Assembly (NCBI RefSeq): GCF_029784165.1
Contig: NC_073696.1
Coordinates: forward strand, 41,371,858 to 41,435,857
Reading direction: 5' to 3'
DNA: 64,000 nt
From: Wyeomyia smithii
Taxonomy: Eukaryota; Arthropoda; Insecta; Diptera; Culicidae
Position 1 is the stretch's first letter. The number at the start of each line of letters is the position of its first letter. The position numbers and the translations under genes were made by a program. Below the pieces are notes generated by a model. That model was not told the origin of the DNA, ran no database searches, and was given only the letters and a program-made list of their open reading frames with translations. This document shows, piece by piece, positions 44,705-58,399 of this stretch.

Positions 44705-45591
44705 CAGTTATACCTCGATTATATGCACCCTCGATTATACGCACCCTCGATTTTACGTACTTCGATTTTACGCACATTTTACCTCGATTTTACGTACATT
44801 TTTGCCAAAAATATTTCTAATTCAATTTTTTTTTGTTTGAATTATGCATATTGCAGGGTTCTATATATTAGACATCGTTCACAAGTAAAAGGCTGTCTTT
44901 ATAGACTGGTAAATCTGCCGAAAATTGGGAGACAGTAACAAAAACACCGCTTCTGGGAAACAGCGAACTACTTTACAGTTGTGCACGTGTCTAACGTGTA
45001 AAATATATAATGTCGTACGGATACACCCTCTGTTGGAGTAAATTAATAACACTTCCATATAAAATGTCTACTGTTGCAAAATAAAGGGGCTGTTTTCAAT
45101 GGATGTCGACGTTATGTGGGTAGAAGAATGTGTGGTCATACAAATACTCACACATATACTCACATACACACATACACACACATACACACACATACACACA
45201 CATACACACACATACACACACTTACACATATACATATACATACACATACATATATGCACACATACATACACGCATATACACATATTCCAGATCTTTTGGA
45301 CCCATTAGAGAACGTCTATTGACTACGTAACACTAATAATTACCTCCTTCGACCCCCCTCCCCTCCCATGTCACTCTCTCATTTGAATCATTATTTTTTG
45401 TGCGGGTTTTCAAATTTTCTAACCCCCCTTTCGAACGTTACATAATAATTGGATGTTCCCTTACAAGTTTCTGTTCACGGAAACTAGTTTTGGACTATAA
45501 AAAATATCAAAAATCTTGCTTCGATTTTACGCACAATTCGATTTTACGCACATTTCAAAAACGAGAATGTGCGTAAATCGAGGTATACCTG
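44705..45591. mobile_element. 887-bp pogo/Tigger-like non-autonomous element
   Basis: The left end CAGTTATACCTCGATTATAT and the reverse complement of the right end, CAGGTATACCTCGATTTACG, share the CAG-TATACCTCGATT start. TA flanks both sides (44703-44704 and 45592-45593). CTCGATTTTACGCAC-like motifs repeat four or more times just inside each end. CAG-starting ends with TA duplication are typical of pogo/Tigger elements. The interior holds a (CACATA)n microsatellite and C-rich DNA; no transposase remains. Confidence 0.82.
45150..45278. repeat. (CACATA)n / (ACAC)n microsatellite
   Basis: Alternating CACACATA units with interruptions inside the pogo-like element. All the overlapping TH/YT-rich open frames on both strands come from this repeat. 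Confidence 0.9.
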
Positions 45592-45639
45592 TATAAAGGT
45601 AAAGACGATGAAACGGTGGAGAAATATGAAATATTTTGA

Positions 45640-46270
45640 AATATTTTCAATCGTTGCTTTCGCCGTCTGCGGTCGGAAAATGAACACTAGGAAGGAAAAC
45701 GAAAATTTTTATAACTATAAGTAATGTTCTTGCGAGTGGCAGAAACGTAATAACTACTGCAATTGAAAGATTTTGATGCACTAGAAAAAAAGCCGTCCGC
45801 GTGTGTTGCAGTGAAAACCATACAAACATAAAATCACCACCTGCTGCGCCGCGGCAAGTCTGCTTGCCTGGTCGATCCGGACGAACATATTCCGCCACCG
45901 CTGCAACCGATGGCAATCTTTTATGCACTTTACGAAGAAAAACAGTTTTAGATCGTACGCGTACACAAGTTTACATCCAACACCATGAAAGATACCGACA
46001 TCGTTTAGAAATATTGTGAGAAGAAACGGCCCCAAGCTTCTTCCTTATGGTGCAACGTTCAAGTTACCAAGCGGAGGTAAAATACACGCTCCCAATTTCA
46101 GACGAAATAATTAGCTGCATAGGTATGAACCAGGCTAAGCTCCTAAGCTATCAGAGGCACCAATCTGGTTTCTTTTGCGCAATAGTGTACGATGATTGAT
46201 TCTGTTAAATGCAGCTTGAAAATCTGTATAAACCACTTTCACTTGGCATTTCGTATTCAGTTGCATAGAA
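45640..46270 (-). pseudogene. Decayed non-LTR reverse transcriptase fragment
   Basis: Minus-strand reading gives VKVVYTDFQAAFNRINHRTL (RT palm A, with F-N where F-D is usual). After stops and a frameshift come LGPFLLTIFLNDVGIF and CKLVYAYDLKLFF, the latter corresponding to a YADD catalytic motif changed to YAYD. It is a fragment with several stops, no endonuclease and no defined ends, clearly inactive. Different sequence from the Juan-like and R1-like elements. Confidence 0.8.
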
Positions 46271-48913
46271 CAAGTATGCGTGAATTCCAACAAATTCGTG
46301 ATAACTAAACTTGTGGCCGCTCAACACTAGCGAATACAGTCAATACAAACACGATAATTTTAATAATTGAATAGCAAGTTTCAAAAACTATTCGGCAAAA
46401 AAAGCTTTTAATGAAGTTAAGATGTCCTCCTTTTTGTGTGTTTCAAACGCTCTTTCCTCGTTCTTTGTTTCAGATTATAATATTTCTACTTTGCTGACGC
46501 TGACGCTATTTCATTACAGTAAATTCTTGCACTCTGTGCGAGGAATGGCGTGTGCGTATTTCATATCTTTTTAATAGAAAAGTTGCTCACAAAAAGTGTC
46601 GTGGTCCAAGGGTAACACATAATTTAGATATCAACTTTTTCCAGCGAGGATAGATTTTGCTTCCCGGAAATAAACTTTCCATTTGATAGGATTGTTCAGG
46701 TCAACCCAGAAAATGCAAACTTTGCTCTAATCAGTTTCGGGCGAGCTGCTGCTGTTCGGCTACAGGACCGATTTTTTTCATTACCGTATATAATAGCCAT
46801 CCTGTCAAAACAATCTAAATCCTAATGAAAATCCTCAGCAAACCACTTGAACAATACCACCACTCTCGTGATGGTGTGGAGTCCGCTGCTGCCAAGCTGC
46901 GGTTTTTCTTATCAGCGCAATATGTCATCGGATGGCATGACAACGGCTACAGCTCTAATGCGACCGAATGAAAAATTCTGCTCAAGGGGAAAAAATCCTA
47001 CAGGCACTTACTGCTTTTACCGAGAATCGTTTGTACGTTTGATGTTAGCTTTCACGCTGCTGTGGAGAGCCTAGATGATGCTGACTACCAGAATACGTTA
47101 CTGTCGGGAGACGTGCTCGCTTTTTTGTTACTTTCTACAATAATATACGTGATACCAGAGCTCTACCACTTTAGAGTATAAAGGGAAAATTCTATGAAGA
47201 TAAATGGTGATAGAGATTGTATTATTTCCTAATGAGAAAAACCACCGCACTGTGTGTTCTCGACAAAATTTTAATTAAGTAAAAGAACTCAGAAAAAAAA
47301 ACTCTTATCAACGCCTGAATACGGTGAGATGTGTCTTGTTAACTTAGACCAATTTCCAATTCAATAGATTTTTTCAAACGCCTGGGAAAACATGACAATT
47401 CGCTTGTAAACATGAAAAATTAATGCTATGAAATTGCTTCTCCTATCCCACACAAGATGTAACATTCTCTAATTAAACAGCCAGCCAAAATGCCATGTAA
47501 ATACATATAATTTCTCATGAACACCGGCTGACAGTTTCTACATGCTCCAGCCACTAACGGCAACAGATACCATCGAGGTAGCCATGGTTTCCCGGCTATC
47601 ACCGCGCCGGTGATGGTGAAGCAGGTTCACACCGGTTGGTTGGCTGCACCAGTTTAGTCCGCCGATAAAGTCGGGCAGCAATTAGCAATGCTAGCGAGCT
47701 TTATTTGTACGCTTCACAAACCGCCGCTACCTTCTTCTAGTCGAGCAGGCAGCCAGGCAGGCTTCGAGCAGCGACATCTGTTCAGGGCACGCACGACAGA
47801 TTGATTAACAATTCAGTAATCCGCTTCGGTAATGAATCTTTCATCGTTTCAGCGGAAAAGCATCGTACCGGCAGTCTCCATCCACAACTCGCTTGGTTGC
47901 GTTTTCCGGAACATCCTATGTCCGTACGGTGCGACAAGCGCAATCGGATGGCGCTTTATTAATTCCACCCTGGCCTGTTGGCTACCTATATTGGTTCGCT
48001 CTATGGTGGGATCATTTTCACCGCAACTAAACGGCACCGCGTAGGCAAACATTGCTGGTGTAGAGCTCACTAGTTTTTCACCAGGTACGTCAACAGTGAC
48101 TCGTAAATCCTACTATTTTCTTCCACTTTGCAGCATAACAGATTGAACAAATTAATTGGAATTTGATTATGGCAGGAATGCTGAAAAGTGGGACTGATAT
48201 AGGTCTGCCATGGTTCAATGCAAAATAATAGTTTCACTCCGAAGCGAGTTGTTGTTACGGTAGGTACGGTACGATATGCACGAACAAAGTTAACCCAGTG
48301 TGGAAATTACGGTACTGGTATCAATTGGTACTCCAGAGTTTAAAATGTATTAATATATGTCTAGAACTAATTAAAAATGTAAATCAACCAAACAGCATTA
48401 ACTGGGGATCATGTTTTAATTTTCCGGTTTTGTTGTTTTGTTGTGCCCTTTGGTAGCGGTAAATGTACGTGACCAGGTTGGAGTCTGTTATTATAAATAT
48501 CACAGATTTTCAGGAGGTGTGGAGCCAAATTCAAACATAGAACTTATCCAAGAGAGTTTACGATTCACAAAATGAATTTTTATGATGATAATTCCATAAT
48601 ATGATTTGAGCAGTAAACCTTGTGCTAATTTCAACTAACAAAAGTTTTAAAGTCTGTTGATGATGACTTTTGACATTTACTAGGTTTTCTTATAATTTTG
48701 TCATATTTGAGGTTTATAACGTCTCAAGGCTTTTGACGTTTTTTTGGCTTAACATATTTGATGTTTACCGGTTTCAGGAGTTTTCCACGACTCGACGTTT
48801 TGGAATGTTTGGCATTTTGACGCTTTCGGCTTAGACCTTTTTATGACTTCTTGATTTAGAACCTTAGGCTTTTTTATTTTTTGAACGACAAAAAAAAGAT
48901 GATGCCTGTTAGA
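46271..48913. other. Unassigned stretch of about 2.6 kb
   Basis: No gene assigned. A moderately G+C-rich segment at about 47540-48080 has short open frames on both strands (47832-48044 plus, 47849-48070 minus) without domains. It may be conserved regulatory DNA, but I have no direct support. Confidence 0.3.
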
Positions 48914-48916
48914 TAA

Positions 48917-50912
48917 CACTGTGCTACAAACGAAAAACCTGCAAGAACATCAGAAGTGACCTAGTGTAGGTTGTAGGTCTTGTTGAGTGTAACATTCGCT
49001 CATACTAGAAATTTTCCAAACACCCCCAAAATCTGAAGTTATGGTCAAAATACGTTTTTTTGGACCTCAGTGCTTACAATTTTTTTTAACTCAGTCATTT
49101 CTCAGCCGATTTTCAATATTGAGGCAGTTTTGGAAAGAAGATAAACAGAGCTTTCAAAACATCTACTAGTTTGTACTAATATCACTAAAACATGTTGAGT
49201 TATTTGAGTTTAAATATAATTTTTAGTTTTTTTCACGCAATTTTTCAATTTAATTTGAAATTTGCCACCTGTTTTTGTGAGAAAAATACTACAAATACAC
49301 TAAACTTTTGAAGTTATATTCAATGACGAATCAAACAAAAGTAGTTTTGTGAAAATCGGTGAATATTTGACTGAGTTATATATTTTTTAAGAAAACCAGA
49401 ATTTTTGGCTTCTATACCACAATTGTTTCACGGTGCTACAAATGGTGAAAAAACACTAAAACTTCTGAAGTGATCTGGTGGAGGTTGTAGGTCTTGTTGA
49501 GTTTAACATTCTCTTATACTAGAAATTTTCCAAACACCCCCAAAATCTGAAGTTATGGTCAAACTACGGTTTTTTGGACCTCAGGGCATACATTTTCTTT
49601 AGCTCAGTCATTTCTCAACCGATTTTCAATATTAAAGCAGTTTTGGAAAGAAGATAAACAGAGCTTTCAAAACATTTACTGGTTTGTAATAATATCACTA
49701 AACCATGTTGAGTTATTTGAGTTTAAATATAATTTTTTAGATTTTTTCACACAATTTTTCAATGTGAGGTCTGAGAACTGGGTTTTGATCATAACTTCGA
49801 ATTATAGGGGTATTCGAAAAACTTTAAGTATGCGCGCTATTAACAACTGACTAGAGCTATTACCCACACTAGGTCACATCAAAAGCTCTTGCATTTTTTA
49901 CCATTTGTAGCACCGTGAAACAATTGTGCGTTAGATGCCAAAAAATCTGGTTTTCTTAAAAACCCTATAACTCAGCCAAATATTCACCGATTTTCACAAA
50001 CCACTTTTGTTTGATTCGTCATTGAATATTATTTCAAAAGTTTAGTGTATTTGTAGTATCTTTCTTACAAAAATAGGTGAAAAATTTCAAGTTATGTTGA
50101 AAAATAGCATGTAAAAGTCTAAAAAATTATATTTAAACTCAAATAACTCACAAACCTGTAAATGTTTTGAAAGCTCTGTTTATCTTCTTTCCAAAACTGC
50201 TTCAATATTGAAAATCGGTTGAGAAATAACTGAGTTAAAAAAAGTGTATGCCCTGAGGTCCAAAAAACCGTATTTTGACCATAACTTCAGATTTTGGGGG
50301 TGTTTGGGAAATTTCTAGTATGAGAGAATATTACACTCAACAAGACCTACATTTTCCACTAGATCACTTCAGAAGTTTTTGTGTTTTTTCACCATTTGTA
50401 GCACCGCGAAATAATTGTGGTATAGAAGCCAAAAGTTCTGGTTTTCTTAAAATAGATATAACTCAGTCAAATATTCACCGATTTTCACAAAACCACTTTT
50501 GTTTGATTCGTCATTGAATATAACTTCAAAAATTTAGTGTATTTGTAGTATTTTTCTCACAAAAACAGGAGGCAAATTATAAATTAAATTGAAAAATTGC
50601 GTAAAAAAACTAAAAAATTGTATTTAAACTCAAATAACTCCACATTTTTTAGTGATATTAGTACAAACCAGTAAATTTTTTGAAAGCTCTGTTTATCTTC
50701 TTTCCAAAACTGCCTCAATATGGAAAATCGGTTGAGAAATGACTGAGTTAAAAAAAATTGTAAGCACTGAGGTCTAAAAAACTGTATTTTGACCATAACT
50801 TCAGATTTTGGGGGTGTTAGGGAAATTTCTAGTATGAGCGAATGTTACACTCAACAAGACCTACAACCTACGCTAGGTCACTTCAGAAGTTCTAAATCGC
50901 TGTAGCACAGTG
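48917..50912. mobile_element. 2-kb palindromic element with CACTGTGCTAC ends and duplicated arms
   Basis: The ends are CACTGTGCTACA and TGTAGCACAGTG. Each arm contains two tandem versions of a roughly 500-bp unit that carries CACCCCCAAAATCTGAAGTT, GGAAAGAAGATAAACAGAGC and TTTGATTCGTCATTGAAT-type segments. The first unit starts at 48917 and the second near 49434. The right half repeats both in reverse, starting near 49790 and 50395. TAA lies outside both ends (48914-48916 and 50913-50915), a possible 3-bp duplication, but in A+T-rich DNA this is weak. No transposase. The CAC(T)GTG terminus recalls the other foldback elements here. Confidence 0.65.
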
Positions 50913-50915
50913 TAA

Positions 50916-53526
50916 TTGATGCAGAATACGAGATCTTTAGAAAAAATAAATTATCATACAAGCCTTAATAGGTATTTTCAAGGTGCAAGTTGTGTTACAA
51001 ATAAATGATTTTTTCAAAATTCGCTACTCTCGCATTATTACATAGGTACACAATCTCTATGATACAACAAACACTTGCTAATGGTGTGAACTGGAAATTC
51101 CTCCACGTCGGTGCCAATTAAACCATAAATGAAAATAATTATCTCTATTAGCTGTAGGATGGCTAAGCTACATCATAAACTAGTGTGTCAACAGCTTTTG
51201 AAGTGTGCATTCGTGATGGCACGTTACTTGTAACCAAGAAATTGAGGTGCCACTGGAAGATAGCGGCTTATCCCTTATGAAATATCTTCTTTAAAACAAA
51301 TCTAAAATTGATTTTAGATTAATGAATAACGTGAAGCAACATAGAATTATGTTGCCTTGAAAAATTTTTTTGGTGATAAATACAAATTTTCGAAAAAATT
51401 GAGAATCATGTCATCATTTATTCGATCGGTTTGAATAGCTAATTCTGCTGATCGATACAACCACCTCCTATGCATTATTGATAGGAATGTAAGGAGGCGA
51501 ACAGCCATCTACGAAAAACATTCGAGAATTAAATATTCAACCGTGGACAAACAAAGGTGCCAAATACTGTGGAAGATTAAACGAACGACGGCGAACTCGT
51601 GTCGAACTTGCCGTGTGACAAGCTAACAAAGTTTTATAAATCCTTGTTTGCTTGAAGTTGTTAAACTCTCATGATCGAGCTATCACTTCAAATAACTTTT
51701 CAAAGCTTTTTCACGACATGAATGACGAATAGAATGATTCAGAATTGGGTTTACTAAAACTATACTGTTACTGAATTTTGTTTCGCAGCTCAATTATTCA
51801 TGGAAACAAGTCTTTTCAGGTTGAGGTTTATTATTAGTTTTCAAAAGAGAAATTTCTGACTGAAAGCAATCAAAGCAATTTACGAAAAATCTCTAAATAG
51901 AATTCAACTAATATTAAACACTCTAGTGAGTAACCTTTCAGTAGCGTTTTCAACCTCCAGGTAAAAATTTCCATCGCCAATCTGCTAGAGTGCGCATCCT
52001 ACGGCATAGCAGAAAGGATCGTTATTTCTTTGTAAATATGGATATTTTCCGGAGCATGCAGCAGTTACTTTCATTGCGGTACCGCTGCCGTACTGCAAAG
52101 AGGAAATATAAATATAACTGTGATAGATATATGTATCCCCTCCCAGCGCAGGATGCGCTACATGTTTATAGTACTGAGGATAGGTTTTTGTCGGATGTAC
52201 TGAACCGCTTTCAATGACAAAGTTTTCATCCATAACGAGAATGCTTTGCTGGATGTGAATGTACTGGTACTGGCACTGGTCCATTCAGTCACAGCCTAAG
52301 GAAGCTGCCAGTATGATAGAATTAGTTCGTCAGGTTAGCTATTTTGTTTGAATTCTAGTCCGACTAGCGAAACAAAGTTTGTGATATAAATATCAACCAT
52401 TATGTGCGCACAATGAATTTTCCGTTTGTGAACTTTTTCAATAAACTAAATGAAAATTTATACGGGTGGGTGTACAAACTAACTGTTCACGGTAGTAATT
52501 GAAAATAGTGCAGAAGCGGTGTTACTTAATAAACACAGACTTTCTTTCCAATCCTTCACAGTCATTACTTCAAAGGAAATGTATATAAATTTCCATTCAG
52601 CTATGAAACACGTCAAATGGCAGAATCTAGCTAAGCTAATCAGTTACTGAAAAATCAACATTGTGATGTGACACCTGCCCCGACTGCCGTCGATGTGACC
52701 AGTATGGCAAGGAAACACAAATTGGTCTATATCGGGAATATCGGAAAAAATAAACGCGCCAATGACACTCTACTCCTCTGCACGTTGCTTTCGTTCGTTG
52801 ATGCATTCGCCGTCAAATTGGCACCATAAATAACGTTTTTTTGTTGTTGTTGTTGTTTGGTTTTCCATGCGTTAGTTGGGCACAAATGGTGCTACGCCGG
52901 GTTATGGCTTAATAGTACCATAAACGCAATTTTTTATGATTGGCGAATAAGCGAAGGGAAAATCAAATGTCGCTGTTCTGGCTTGCGTATCAGCGGGTGC
53001 TGTGAAGGTAGCTTTGTAGCTTCCGAAGTTTGTTGAATTTTTCGAATATTATCGTAAAAGTTTCAAGTTTAGTGTGAATGTGAGGAGCTGCAAGCTGAAA
53101 CATAACGTAATGGATGTTATTTATTTTTTCAAACGAGTGCTCAAATCGAAATTTCCATAAGAGAATTTATTTTGTACAAAAAACTTCAGCTGACACATGG
53201 GCTTAGTTGCGAATGTTCATAGTTTTAAGTTCTCAGTCTACGAAATGACAAGTGAAAATGGCCCAGATATACCATCTGTGATGGTGGTAAATGGGATTTT
53301 TGATAGAATTCCTGTCGCTGTTTGTGATTTCTACTTAGGCATATATGTAGAAACTCAAAACAATGCTCAGAGATAGTTTTATTCCGACGCTTTAATGTGA
53401 ACGGCGGTGTGCACGAAATGATTGTGGTTGTATTAGTGTACTATTGACGCCTGCGTATCTAAGATTGGGCACTCTACCAAATCTAAAGTGATAAAACACT
53501 TCCATTTATAACCAATTGGAATTGCA
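50916..53526. other. Unassigned stretch of about 2.6 kb
   Basis: No gene, RNA or complete repeat is supported. Opposing short open frames at 51985-52284 (minus) and 51990-52217 (plus) have no known motif. A short (TTG)n lies near 52838. Confidence 0.35.
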
Positions 53527-54132
53527 TTGCAAGATATTTTGAATATTATATGTTTGATAGCATGGTTAGTGTTCTACTCTATTGTAATACATTACAAAAT
53601 GTACAATGAAATTGAAGTGAGACGAGAACTCAAAACACCGAAATTGAACTTGATTAATGATTCCGCAAACATCGGCTTAACATTGGTTTGTGAAAATATG
53701 CACGGCGCCAAAGCAGTACGGGTAAAAGCTTACACAGATGCCGCGAAAGGTCCGTTCGTAGTTTACTTTAGGCCCATAAAGAAGGCTCTAAATATTATTC
53801 AAATCGGTAAGGACCTGGCAAAACAGTTTTCGGTCGTAACCGAGATTACGAAGGTGAGGTCTAGCAAACTGCGAGTTGTCGTGAGTAGCAAGAAGCAAGC
53901 AAACGAAATTGCTAGCTACGAGCTCTTCACAAGGGAGTACCGCGTGTACATCCCTGACAAGGACGTGGAGATCGACGATGTGGTTACCGAAGGAAACCTC
54001 ACGGTCGATGACATTTTGCGTCACGGGATTGGCTGTTTCAAGAACCCCCTGATTCAAAATGTAAAGATACTGGATGTCAAGCAATTGCATTCAGTATCCA
54101 TCGAAGAAGGGAAGAAGAAATTCCTCCCTTCG
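53527..54132 (+). pseudogene. Non-LTR retrotransposon ORF1, N-terminal part (split by insertion)
   Basis: From about residue 25 the frame reads like the gag-like ORF1 of mosquito Jockey-group elements: GPFVVYFRPIKKALNIIQIG, KQFSVVTEITKVRSSKLRVV, then ELFTREYRVYIP and VKILDVKQLHSVSIEEGKKK. The first two dozen residues, hydrophobic, look unrelated, so the 5' end is probably truncated flanking DNA. The frame breaks at 54132, where a CACAGTG-ended element inserted. Its continuation, zinc knuckles included, is at 56001-56471. ORF2 is missing. Confidence 0.8.
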
Positions 54133-55995
<1,863 letters not shown>

Positions 55996-56000
55996 CTTCG

Positions 56001-56471
56001 GATTCCTTCCGGGTGACATTCGCCGGATCCGCACAACCGAGCTACATGGCTTTGGACAGGGTTCGTCTGCCTGTACGCCTGTTTGTACCGCGGGTCATGC
56101 ATTGCCAAAATTGCAAGCAGTTAGGTCATACAGCCGCCTACTGCTGCAACAAGGCACGCTGCAGCAAGTGCGGAGGCAATCATGCTAAGTCCGCTTGCAG
56201 TGAGGATACTGAAAAGTGTCTTTACTGCGAGGGAGCTCGGCACGACCTTTCGGCGTGTCCCGCGTACAAACAGCGCGAGGAAAAACTTAAACGTTCCCTC
56301 AAGGAACGATCAAAGCGCTCTTTTGCAGAAATGCTTAAGAGGGCTGAGCCATCCTCGACAGGAAACATCTTTTCCATTTTGCCAACCGATGAGGGTACAT
56401 CTGACGATCCCGTTGAAGGGTGTTCTTATGCCATGCCAGAAGGATCTACCCGACTAAAGTTCTATAACTAA
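56001..56471 (+). pseudogene. Non-LTR retrotransposon ORF1, zinc-knuckle part
   Basis: Continuation of 53527-54132 after the inserted transposon. It reads DSFRVTFAGSAQPSYMALDR, VRLPVRLFVPRVMHCQNC, then three knuckles: CQNCKQLGHTAAYC, CSKCGGNHAKSAC and CLYCEGARHDLSAC. A basic Lys/Arg-rich stretch (EEKLKRSLKERSKRSFAEML) and a short tail ending FYN follow. The usual longer C-terminus and ORF2 are absent, so the copy is truncated at both ends. The parent is a Jockey-group element different from the Juan-like copies. Confidence 0.85.
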
Positions 56472-56603
56472 TAAATTGCAACACATGTTATCCTAGTATC
56501 GCCAAAACTGATAATAAAAGTTGTTAAAAGTTTATATGAATTAAGCGACAACATAAAAAACTCAATAACAAAAAACTACAGGACAGGATTCTCAATATTA
56601 ACA
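56472..56603. other. Short unassigned spacer
   Basis: A+T-rich sequence between the ORF1 fragment and the TGGTCGG-ended element. Nothing recognisable. Confidence 0.4.
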
Positions 56604-56605
56604 TA

Positions 56606-58184
56606 TGGTCGGTGTTAAGTCAGACCGGACCAAGTCGCAAAATTGAAAAAAACGAGTTAACAATAGTATTGGATAAAGATTTTCTTAAGCTACATCACAC
56701 AACAATCTGATTTTATTTATCTCTAAAACAGCAGAAATAACAGCATGATTTTTGTCTGCATGACCAATGAAAAGCGATTACAGTGTTCAGTCGGAATGGA
56801 CCAAGTGTTTATTTTCAAGGAGACTGCCTTCGGTCAGCTATTAATAAAAGCGAACGAACGGAAGAATTTTCAAACGTTTTTCCGGATTTCTTTGTATCAG
56901 AGAACTCTTTCACTCACCCCCCATCGGAATCTGTAAAGTTTCACGCACTGCCGTGGTTTTTGGACCGTTTATTGCTGTCACTAACATGACCTGATATCAT
57001 GCCTTATAGTGTGCAGACAAAGTGAACCATGTGTTAAGCAGGAAAAAGTTGAAATCATCGGAATTTACAGCATCGGTTTGAAGTCATTATAAATGAATTT
57101 CAACAGTATCAGGCAACTTATCGGAATGCTTCTTTGCCCGTTAGTCAAAAAAGTATACTTCACCAGTAAATGAGGAAAATGTACATAGTCCACTCTGGTT
57201 GAACACGTATATGAGAAACGTTAGTCATTTGTGTGGGTGACATAACATTCCACAATTTCAGAAAGAAGTTCAAGTTACAGTAGTAAGACTGACTTAAAAC
57301 TTGATGATTTTACCAATGAATTATATCCTCAGGAGGTTGAAATAAGTGGTAAGTGTATGTTTGTTACTGTTGTATGCAAGCTAATTAGATTTATGCTCGT
57401 AATGAAATTACGAAGCTAAAGGCAACACAAGCGATGGTTTGGAGAAGACCTTTCATATTAATACAAGAAGAAGCTGACTCTATTGACATTTAAGTGTGTA
57501 AAGCATGTTGTCAATATCTATTCAATATTATTTTTTAATCAATAATGGAGAACCTGTGCCAATTTTCCATGAAGCTGTCCTTGAAGCACTACGTCCAAAC
57601 GTGACAGAAATTCCAGAACCAAAACACGAGGAAACCATCCAGTCCATTATCAATTCTGCGGCAATTTTGGCCAAAGTTGCAGAGAAAGTGGATGATTACG
57701 AATAACTTAATTGAGTGAATTAACCATATTTTTGTTCCATTAAAACATTCCGCTCCTACGATTGATTTGTTGAAACAAACACAGTTTTATGTTTATTCAA
57801 ACTATTTTCAATAATTGTTGATGTCGCAGAAGCTAACTATGTAGATTAAAAACTTTTTGCCTGTTCGACGATCAATGGACTAAAATTAGTTGTTCAATTG
57901 TTCAGTCATAATGGACCAAGTCATTAATGATTCTTCTTTGATTCAATCAGAGTGGACCAAGTACATTTAATCAGTTGCAAACCTGTCTTTTTTGAGCTCA
58001 CGGCACTCCTTTTTTTTCAATTGTCACATTGCATGATACAGTTAGAGAGTTACTCCAACTTATAACATCAAAACTGCGCAAGAATATTGAAAACTTCAAA
58101 ATTCCCAAAGCAACAAACTTCAAACTCGTTTTTCTCGAAATTATCAAAATGTCACTTGGTCCGGTCTGACTAAACACCGACCAT
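56606..58184. mobile_element. 1.58-kb TA-flanked element with TGGTCGGTGT ends
   Basis: TGGTCGGTGTTAAGTCAGAC followed by CGGACCAAGT at the left matches the inverse of the right end, with one difference in 30 bases, and weak pairing extends to AAAACGAG. TA flanks both ends (56604-56605 and 58185-58186). The string GGACCAAGT recurs inside near 56800, 57914 and 57954, each near a terminus, like transposase-binding subterminal repeats. Internal frames (56745-56936, 57505-57705) are short and unrecognised, so the element appears non-autonomous. The ends resemble the 251-bp MITE at 12194-12444. Superfamily: probably Tc1/mariner/pogo from the TA, not proven. Confidence 0.75.
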
Positions 58185-58399
58185 ATTATGTTATCACAGA
58201 TAACATCCAATTAACATAAATTGAATCATTTTTCAACGATATTGATACCAAAAACAGTTATCAGTTTGTTATTGGGATAACAGAAATACTATAACAGAAT
58301 CAGTATTTCAGGAGTTTTATGGATGATATTTTAGGTATAAAAAAACTAGTTATTGGGCTGCTATCCAAACTAGTTTTTCTATTCAAAGAAATTAAAATT

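Noticed and set aside
45068..45330. Cluster of His/Thr/Tyr-rich and Cys/Val-rich open frames
   Set aside because: They are translations of the (CACATA)n microsatellite inside the pogo-like element.
50275..50796. 80-codon and 70-codon open frames on opposite strands
   Set aside because: They lie in the arms of the 2-kb palindromic element; related units elsewhere in it do not keep the frames.
48917..50912. CRISPR-like repeat array
   Set aside because: Repeated units are long, in both orientations and diverged, without regular spacers; this is a eukaryotic palindromic transposon.
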